Positions 1-5,257 of a stretch of 8,686 nt of DNA are shown here, piece after piece. The DNA is taken from positions 1 through 8,686 of the forward strand of contig NZ_AAVU01000088.1 of NCBI RefSeq assembly GCF_000169095.1, written 5' to 3'. The position numbers and the translations under genes were made by a program. How positions within the stretch are numbered: position 1 is the first letter of the stretch; each line of letters starts with the position of its first letter. Under the pieces are notes generated by a model. The model was not told the origin of the DNA. It did not search any database and saw nothing but the letters and a program-made list of their open reading frames with translations. Source of the DNA: Lyngbya sp. PCC 8106. Its GTDB lineage: Bacteria; Cyanobacteriota; Cyanobacteriia; Cyanobacteriales; Microcoleaceae.

Positions 1-44
1 CTTTGTAAAATTTTTTCTAAGGAATTTTCAGTCATGGTTTTTTA

Positions 45-58
45 ACATAACGTTATGT
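45..58. promoter_or_regulatory. Perfect 14-bp palindrome upstream of acnB
   Basis: ACATAACGTTATGT is a perfect palindrome about 180 bp upstream of the acnB start. Its length and symmetry suit a binding site for a dimeric regulator, but I do not recognise the motif and it is not the NtcA consensus (GTA-N8-TAC). It could equally belong to a gene left of the window. I could not identify convincing -35/-10 boxes between this site and acnB. Confidence 0.3.
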
Positions 59-236
59 GGATTATAGTTGATACATTTTTATTTTCACATGATCAAGCGG
101 TTGTTTTCTCCCATCAAAACTCGCCCAATACCCTCAGAAATGAATTGAACCATAAAATCCTGTATTCCTGGCATCTACAAACTTGGGGGGTTTATCGATA
201 CCATAATCAAAGATACCTACATGGAGAACATCAACT

Positions 237-2858
237 ATGTTAGAAGCCTATCGTCAACACGCAGCCGATCGCGAAGCTTTAGGAATTCCTCCGCTACCCC
301 TCAACGCCGAACAAACCTCCGAACTCTGCGAACTCCTGAAAAACCCCCCAGAAGAGGAGAAAGAATTCTTAATGGACCTGCTACGCGATCGCATTCCCCC
401 CGGAGTCGATGAAGCCGCCTACGTCAAAGCGGGATTTTTAACCGCCGTCGCCAAAGGAGAAATTGACTGTCCCCTCCTGTCTCATCAAGGGGCGATAGAC
501 TTACTCGGAACGATGATCGGGGGTTATAATGTACAATCTTTGGTGGATTTCCTCAAATCCTCTGATTCTAACCTAGCCCGTGAAGCCGCCACCGCCCTCA
601 GTACAATCACCCTAGCTTTTGACAGCTTTAACGACGTTCTCGCCCTCTCAGACATCAATCCCTACGCCAAACAGGTAATAGATGCTTGGGCGGAAGGCGA
701 CTGGTTTATTCGCCGCCCGAAAGTTCCTGAAAGCATCACCGTTACTGTTTTCAAAGTCGGGGGTGAAACCAACACCGATGACTTATCTCCCGCCCCTCAC
801 GCCACCACTCGCCCCGACATTCCTCTCCATGCTTTGGTGATGTTAGAGTCGAGTATGCCGGAAGGAATTCAAACCATTGCTGAACTCAAACAAAAAGGTC
901 ATCCAGTGGCTTATGTTGGGGATGTTGTGGGAACAGGTTCATCGCGGAAATCGGCTATTAATTCGCTGTTATGGCATATTGGCGATGATATTCCTTGTGT
1001 TCCCAATAAACGGGCGGGCGGTTATATTTTAGGCGGAAAAATTGCCCCGATTTTCTTTAATACGGCTGAAGATTCTGGGGCTTTACCGATAGAATGTGAT
1101 GTCACTTCAATGAATACCGGAGATGTGATTACCATTCATCCCTACAAAGGCGAAATTACCAAAGTAGGGGCGAATGGCGATTCGCCCGAAGTGATTTCTA
1201 CCTTTACATTAAAGCCAGAAACCATCTTAGATGAAGTTCGCGCCGGGGGACGAATTCCCTTACTAATTGGACGCAGTTTAACTGACAAAACTCGCGAAGC
1301 TTTGGGTTATGAACCCTCAACTTTATTTACTCGTCCAATCACTCCAGAAGACACCGGAAAAGGCTTTACCCTCGCCCAAAAAATGGTCGGAAAAGCTTGT
1401 ACTTTACCGGGGGTTCGTCCGGGAACTTCCTGTGAACCGATGATGACAACAGTAGGTTCTCAAGATACGACTGGGCCGATGACACGGGATGAGTTAAAAG
1501 AACTCGCCTGTTTGGGTTTTTCGGCGGATTTAGTCATGCAAAGTTTCTGTCATACTGCGGCTTATCCTAAACCCGTTGATATTAACACTCACAAACAATT
1601 ACCTGATTTCTTTGCAACTCGCGGAGGGGTGGCATTGCGTCCCGGTGATGGCATTATTCACTCTTGGTTAAACCGGATGTTGTTACCCGATACTGTCGGA
1701 ACAGGGGGTGATTCTCACACTCGTTTTCCGTTGGGAATTTCTTTCCCCGCAGGTTCAGGTTTAGTGGCGTTTGCTGCGGCTTTGGGCGTGATGCCATTGG
1801 ATATGCCGGAATCGGTTTTAGTGAAGTTTTCAGGCGAATTACAACCCGGTGTAACGTTGCGAGATATTGTCAATGCTATTCCTTGGGTGGCGATGCAACA
1901 AGGAAAGTTAACTGTGGGAAAAGAGAACAAACAAAATGTGTTCAATGGTCGAATTATGGAGATGGAAGGTTTACCGGATTTAAAAGTTGAACAAGCTTTT
2001 GAATTGACCGACGCGACTGCTGAACGTTCTTGTGCGGGTTGTACAATTAAGTTGGGCGTTGAGACGATTTCCGAATATTTGCGTTCAAATATTGCGTTGA
2101 TGACGAATATGATTGCACGCGGATATCAGGATAGTAAAACGTTAGCCCGTCGGATTGCCAAAATGGAACAATGGTTGGCAAATCCCGAGTTAATGGAAGC
2201 CGATAAAGATGCGGAATATGCTGATATTATCGAAGTCAATTTGAACGAGATCAAAGAACCGATTGTTGCCGCACCGAACGACCCGGATAATGTTAAGTTA
2301 ATGTCCGAATGTGCGGGAGACAAAATTGATGAGGTGTTCATCGGTTCTTGTATGACGAATATTGGTCATTATCGGGCAGCAGCGAAGGTGTTAGATGGGG
2401 AAAAAGTGAAGGTTCGGTTGTGGGTTTGTCCGCCAACACGCATGGATGAACAGCAGTTAAGAAATGAGGGGGTTTATGGTGTATTTGCCGCCTCGGGTGC
2501 AAGAACGGAAATGCCCGGATGTTCGCTGTGTATGGGGAACCAAGCACGGGTTGAAGATGGCGCTACGGTGATGTCTACTTCGACTCGAAATTTCAATAAT
2601 CGTATGGGTAAAGATGCCCGAGTTTATTTAGGTTCGGCTGAATTATCTGCGGTTTGTGCGTTGTTAGGACGCATTCCAACGGTTGAGGAATACAAGGAGA
2701 TTATTACCAAGAAACTCGACCCGTTTGCAGCCGATTTATACCGTTATCTCAACTTCAATGAAATTGAAGGTTTTGAAGATGAAGGACGGGTTATTCCGGT
2801 TGAGGATATGCCAAAAATTGAGGATATTTTAGGAATGCCTGCGGGTGCGTTAAGCTAA
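237..2858 (+). CDS. acnB: Aconitate hydratase B (bifunctional aconitase / 2-methylisocitrate dehydratase type)
   Basis: A complete 873-residue protein, close to the roughly 865 residues usual for AcnB. It interconverts citrate and isocitrate through cis-aconitate in the cytoplasmic TCA cycle, using a [4Fe-4S] cluster. The order is that of AcnB: an N-terminal helical HEAT-like domain (about 1-160), then the swivel domain with GTGSSRKSA at 232-240, then the catalytic core. Core motifs are GSQDTTGPMTRDEL (407-420) and GTGGDSHTRFP (488-498). The cluster cysteines are visible as C705 (IGSCMTN) and the pair C762/C765 (GCSLCMG). A GGAG ribosome-binding site at 223-226 lies 10 bp before the ATG and supports this start. 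No frameshift is seen and all key motifs are present, so it should be active. It appears monocistronic: a hairpin terminator follows 8 bp after the stop. AcnB is the form of aconitase expected in cyanobacteria. Confidence 0.97.
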   Translation: MLEAYRQHAADREALGIPPLPLNAEQTSELCELLKNPPEEEKEFLMDLLRDRIPPGVDEAAYVKAGFLTAVAKGEIDCPLLSHQGAIDLLGTMIGGYNVQSLVDFLKSSDSNLAREAATALSTITLAFDSFNDVLALSDINPYAKQVIDAWAEGDWFIRRPKVPESITVTVFKVGGETNTDDLSPAPHATTRPDIPLHALVMLESSMPEGIQTIAELKQKGHPVAYVGDVVGTGSSRKSAINSLLWHIGDDIPCVPNKRAGGYILGGKIAPIFFNTAEDSGALPIECDVTSMNTGDVITIHPYKGEITKVGANGDSPEVISTFTLKPETILDEVRAGGRIPLLIGRSLTDKTREALGYEPSTLFTRPITPEDTGKGFTLAQKMVGKACTLPGVRPGTSCEPMMTTVGSQDTTGPMTRDELKELACLGFSADLVMQSFCHTAAYPKPVDINTHKQLPDFFATRGGVALRPGDGIIHSWLNRMLLPDTVGTGGDSHTRFPLGISFPAGSGLVAFAAALGVMPLDMPESVLVKFSGELQPGVTLRDIVNAIPWVAMQQGKLTVGKENKQNVFNGRIMEMEGLPDLKVEQAFELTDATAERSCAGCTIKLGVETISEYLRSNIALMTNMIARGYQDSKTLARRIAKMEQWLANPELMEADKDAEYADIIEVNLNEIKEPIVAAPNDPDNVKLMSECAGDKIDEVFIGSCMTNIGHYRAAAKVLDGEKVKVRLWVCPPTRMDEQQLRNEGVYGVFAASGARTEMPGCSLCMGNQARVEDGATVMSTSTRNFNNRMGKDARVYLGSAELSAVCALLGRIPTVEEYKEIITKKLDPFAADLYRYLNFNEIEGFEDEGRVIPVEDMPKIEDILGMPAGALS
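385..392. repeat. HIP1 octamer
   Basis: GCGATCGC, the highly iterated palindrome of cyanobacterial genomes, lies inside acnB. It supports a cyanobacterial origin for this part of the window. Confidence 0.8.
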
Positions 2859-2866
2859 GATTGTTA

Positions 2867-2899
2867 GGTGGGCGTTTGCCCACCCGAATTATTTTTTTT
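2867..2899 (+). terminator. Rho-independent terminator of acnB
   Basis: GGTGGGC (2867-2873) pairs perfectly with GCCCACC (2878-2884) over a GTTT loop. A run of eight T (2892-2899) follows after a 7-base spacer. It starts 8 bp after the acnB stop. The gap between stem and T run is longer than ideal, but the GC-rich stem and its position make termination likely. It separates acnB from the downstream operon. Confidence 0.75.
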
Positions 2900-3036
2900 A
2901 ACTGATTCAACCCATTTGCTTGGGTGAAATACGAAGTTCGCTTGTTTGTTATAGCTCAAGTTAAGCAAATGTTCGATACATCTGAAGATTACATCGGTTA
3001 GACTATCCTTTCCTTTAACATTATCTTTCGTATTTC

Positions 3037-3065
3037 TTGAAAAATTACTAATTTTAAGTTATAAT
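3037..3065 (+). promoter_or_regulatory. Near-consensus sigma-70-type promoter for the three-gene operon
   Basis: TTGAAA (3037-3042) is followed after exactly 17 bp by a perfect TATAAT (3060-3065). Transcription should start near 3072, leaving a leader of about 60 nt before the ATG at 3133. The symmetric AT stretch TATATA-A-TATATA (3072-3084) lies over the predicted start site and could bind an autoregulator, although AT-rich DNA produces such symmetry by chance. A strong constitutive-looking promoter with its own leader suits a self-contained cassette. Confidence 0.65.
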
Positions 3066-3132
3066 TAAAACTATATAATATATAAATTCACCAATCTGCT
3101 TTTCGGTTTTGTTAATCTAATTTATTGTCAAT

Positions 3133-3780
3133 ATGCTAAAGTTACTAATCAATGCACCTAAAGGTGGTGTAGGTAAAACGACAATCGCTACTAACACAGC
3201 TTTATTACTAGCAGAAGAAGGAAAAAGCGTTTTGGTACTAAAGCTGTCAGGAACATCTAGAATTAAATATCATATTGAAAATGCAAAGAAAAATGTACCT
3301 AATATTTATGGAAAAATAGAAGTTGAAGAACATACGGATGAAAATCTACCTAATTTTAAGGGACGGGGAAAATATGATGTAGTAGTTGCTGATACAGATG
3401 ATAATTGGAATATTCTTGATCAGCTTGTTGACAAAAAACGAAAAGGATGGCGAGTCATTGTTCCTATTGTTCCATCTGATTCTGAAGCAATGCAATCTAT
3501 TCCTGAAGAATTGCAACCTATTGTTAATCAAAGTAGAATAATAGGAATAAATCTTTGTATGAAAATAGTTCCTAATAAATGCGGTTTATGTGATGATAGC
3601 AGCAGTGACATCAGTTTAGTCAAACAAAGATTACAAGATTGTGGACTTCTTACCTATATGAGTCGTTATTATTTACCATATGCTGGAAGAGTCTTGCCTC
3701 CTTCTTCACCTATCTTTCTTGACAATTCCATATTTAGAGAACAACTAAATCTTTTATTATTTGAACTTGGAATATTATAA
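3133..3780 (+). CDS. Small ParA/MinD-type P-loop ATPase with altered A' motif
   Basis: A 215-residue protein of the ParA/MinD/VirC1-like ATPase family. These proteins bind ATP as a sandwich dimer and position DNA or protein cargo. The deviant Walker A box PKGGVGKTT (9-17) carries both lysines, K10 and K15. The Walker B strand is DVVVADTDD (82-90, with D87), and RVIVPIVPSDSEA (107-119) matches the strand that follows in ParA proteins. The A' strand VLVLKLSG (33-40) lacks the two Asp of the usual DlDpQ, replaced by K37 and S39. A CxxC pair (C150, C153) with C142 and C170 gives four cysteines in the C-terminal half. At 215 residues it is at the short end for ParA. It is the first gene of an operon, 27 bp before the next. 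No Shine-Dalgarno is visible before the ATG, but the Walker A box begins at residue 9, as is typical. A plasmid-type partition role is one possibility; the exact function is unknown. Confidence 0.85.
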   Translation: MLKLLINAPKGGVGKTTIATNTALLLAEEGKSVLVLKLSGTSRIKYHIENAKKNVPNIYGKIEVEEHTDENLPNFKGRGKYDVVVADTDDNWNILDQLVDKKRKGWRVIVPIVPSDSEAMQSIPEELQPIVNQSRIIGINLCMKIVPNKCGLCDDSSSDISLVKQRLQDCGLLTYMSRYYLPYAGRVLPPSSPIFLDNSIFREQLNLLLFELGIL

Positions 3781-3807
3781 TTATATTATATACACGGAGA
3801 GTCTATT

Positions 3808-4239
3808 ATGCCAAGCAGACAGTTGCTAAAGAGCTTATCAAAAAAAGCTAAAAATAAGTTCAGTCTAAAACAGAAACTAATTTTTGATGATGAAAAATTA
3901 GATAACAATGTCTTAAATGAAGTTAAAGATGCTTTGGCGACTGGTAGCAATAGAAAAGCTATAGAAGCAATCTTTACCAACTTAGCTAGTTCTGAAATTT
4001 CTGAAAAGCGTTCTATATATCATTTTTATTCTCAGGACTATTTAGAACGATTAGAAAAGCTTTCTTCTGATTCAAAAGGACAATCTAAGGTGAGTATTCC
4101 TCGTTGGATGTTAATTGCAACTTCTGATTTAATTAATAAAAAATACAAGGATTTAGAATTTGACTCAGTTGAAGATGTAATAAATTATTTGACAGAAGTG
4201 TATCATAGTAAAATCAACTATTTATGGAATCCTGAATAA
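3808..4239 (+). CDS. Hypothetical protein, possible ribbon-helix-helix DNA-binding partner of the ATPase
   Basis: I do not recognise this 143-residue protein as a known family. A good GGAG ribosome-binding site (3796-3799) lies 8 bp before the ATG. The N-terminus is strongly basic (Lys/Arg-rich in the first 23 residues), as in flexible DNA-binding or ParA-stimulating tails. A helical middle (about 30-90) follows. The C-terminal stretch KVSIP (94-98), a helix RWMLIATSDLINKKY (99-113), and a second helix starting at D119 (DSVEDVINYLTEVY) resemble the strand-helix-helix of ribbon-helix-helix proteins. Small ParA ATPases are often followed by an RHH centromere-binding protein (type Ib partition), so this is the natural partner of the upstream ATPase. 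That role is inferred from context and a loose pattern. It ends only 6 bp before the nuclease-like gene, suggesting translational coupling. Confidence 0.75.
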   Translation: MPSRQLLKSLSKKAKNKFSLKQKLIFDDEKLDNNVLNEVKDALATGSNRKAIEAIFTNLASSEISEKRSIYHFYSQDYLERLEKLSSDSKGQSKVSIPRWMLIATSDLINKKYKDLEFDSVEDVINYLTEVYHSKINYLWNPE

Positions 4240-4245
4240 ATTAAT

Positions 4246-4776
4246 ATGCCTGACCCAAGATTAATAGCATCCTTAATTGGTAAATTATTAAGTGCCAGTA
4301 ATCAAGAAAAACTAGCTTATGAATCAAAAATCATAGAATTATTGGGAGGTGATCCTGTAAAAAAAGTTACAAATTTACCCCCTAGAAGAGGCAAAGCAGA
4401 TGGAGGAATTGATGGCAGAATTAAGATCAGAGCGCCTAAAATTACTAAAATTCAAGATGGTGAAGGATTACTGTATAAAAAGGGAAACCCTGTGATTCAA
4501 GAAGCAGGAATTAGTGTAAAAATTGAAAGTAAAAAGTTTAGCCGTATTCAGTTTGGAGGTTTTAAAGATGATCTTGAACGAGAAAACTTGTATATAGGAG
4601 TAATTGTATCTGCTACAGGATTAGCACCTGATACTCAAAGACGAATTTCTGATATACATCAGGAAGGTATATATCAGTTTATACCTCTTTCATTAGGCGA
4701 TTTGTTAGCAGGAAATATTCCCAACGAATTCATTTGTGACCATAACCCTGAAAAACTATTTCGAGAATTAAACTGA
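4246..4776 (+). CDS. Mrr-like PD-(D/E)xK nuclease-fold protein
   Basis: This 176-residue protein shows the pattern of Mrr-type restriction endonucleases. An early helix has a conserved-looking Glu (ESKIIELLGG, 26-35). GGIDG (53-57) supplies the first acidic residue, D56. The strand ISVKIESKKF (89-98) gives the E94-x-K96 signature, and GVIVSATGLAPDTQRRI (118-134) corresponds to the final strand and helix of the fold. Such enzymes cut foreign or modified DNA. With 176 residues it is little more than the catalytic domain, with no separate recognition (winged-helix) domain as in full-length Mrr, so another subunit may supply target recognition. The spacing of 6 bp to the preceding gene argues that they act together. 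No terminator was recognised just after the stop. An alternative is a nuclease-fold protein with a non-nucleolytic role. Confidence 0.7.
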   Translation: MPDPRLIASLIGKLLSASNQEKLAYESKIIELLGGDPVKKVTNLPPRRGKADGGIDGRIKIRAPKITKIQDGEGLLYKKGNPVIQEAGISVKIESKKFSRIQFGGFKDDLERENLYIGVIVSATGLAPDTQRRISDIHQEGIYQFIPLSLGDLLAGNIPNEFICDHNPEKLFRELN

Positions 4777-4856
4777 TAGTTAATAAGAAACAAGACTAGA
4801 TTTTTAAAGCAATTCTATGATGAGAAGCTAAGAGCAATCATTATTTGTATCAACTT

Positions 4857-5105
4857 ATGCTAAAAACGGTTGAAGGTTTTTATCGAGATGGACAAATTCA
4901 ATTAAGTGAACTACCCCAAGACATTAGTAATACCCAGGTGCTTGTAACCTTTCTCGATCCCGACAAAATTGACCCGGTTAAGTTGTGCTAATTGATTGAA
5001 CAGTTGGAAACAATAGCGGGAATTCAACAAGGCTTTGAGGAACTCAACAAGGGTTAAACTCGCCCAATGGGTAATTTTATCCAATAAATGCAACATTTGA
5101 AGTAA
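4857..5105 (+). pseudogene. Decayed antitoxin-like gene with in-frame TAA codons
   Basis: From ATG 4857 a 44-codon frame reads MLKTVEGFYRDGQIQLSELP and onward to TAA at 4989-4991. It resembles the small cyanobacterial antitoxin-like proteins that start MLKTVEG.Y..G.I.L.ELP. The same frame continues sensibly past the stop as LIEQLETIAGIQQGFEELN (from 4992), then TAA at 5055, TRPMGNFIQ, TAA at 5085, MQHLK and TAA at 5103. The reading after each stop looks like the rest of the same protein, so I call a pseudogene, not a real 44-residue protein. No ribosome-binding site and no partner toxin are visible. The family assignment rests on remembered similarity and is moderate; the extent after 5055 is less certain. 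Confidence 0.55.
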
Positions 5106-5217
5106 GAGGTAAATTATAATTAAACTTAATCGGGAGTTTTTGAATAAAAATAGCCTCTTTAACCATTTCGATTAAATATTGGTAACTCTCACCCCAAGTA
5201 TAAAAACCCGGTAACTC
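5077..5217 (-). pseudogene. HicB-like antitoxin remnant, 5'-truncated
   Basis: Read on the minus strand from 5217 this gives 46 codons: ELPGFYTWGESYQYLIEMVK, then EAIFIQKLPI and onward to TAA at 5077-5079. The pattern LPGF.T.G.SY......VKEAI matches the core of HicB antitoxins, where LPGC.T.GDT.EEA...AKEAI is typical. The N-terminal strands are missing: a stop (TAA) lies directly before the GAG codon and there is no start codon. No HicA-like toxin is present next to it. The fragment overlaps the decayed antitoxin gene on the other strand, and its 5' end runs into the terminator of the large minus-strand gene. Such a short match could be fortuitous, but the spacing of conserved residues is good. 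Confidence 0.45.
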
Positions 5218-5237
5218 TTACGCGCACCGGGTTTTTT
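5202..5237. terminator. Bidirectional hairpin terminator after the repeat-protein gene
   Basis: AAAAACCCGGT (5202-5212) and ACCGGGTTTTT (5226-5236) pair perfectly over a 13-base loop. The A and T runs let it work in both directions. It lies 21 bp past the stop codon of the 981-residue minus-strand gene, so its main job is probably to end that transcript. It can also stop transcripts arriving from the plus-strand operon. Confidence 0.75.
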
Positions 5238-5257
5238 AATCGGTATTTAATCGTTGA

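Noticed and set aside
55..243. A 62-codon plus-strand frame before acnB
   Set aside because: No ribosome-binding site, no recognisable protein features, and it overlaps the acnB start and its Shine-Dalgarno.
1715..2547. Three minus-strand frames of 69-76 codons inside acnB
   Set aside because: Antisense shadows of a fully conserved enzyme gene, with no independent signals.
3786..3980. A 64-codon minus-strand frame over the start of the 143-residue gene
   Set aside because: It overlaps a gene with a good ribosome-binding site and operon context; the hydrophobic look comes from reading Lys/Glu-rich AT-rich codons backwards.
4911..5096. A 61-codon minus-strand frame across the antitoxin relic
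   Set aside because: It is antisense to the decayed gene and in a different frame from the HicB-like remnant; no features support it.
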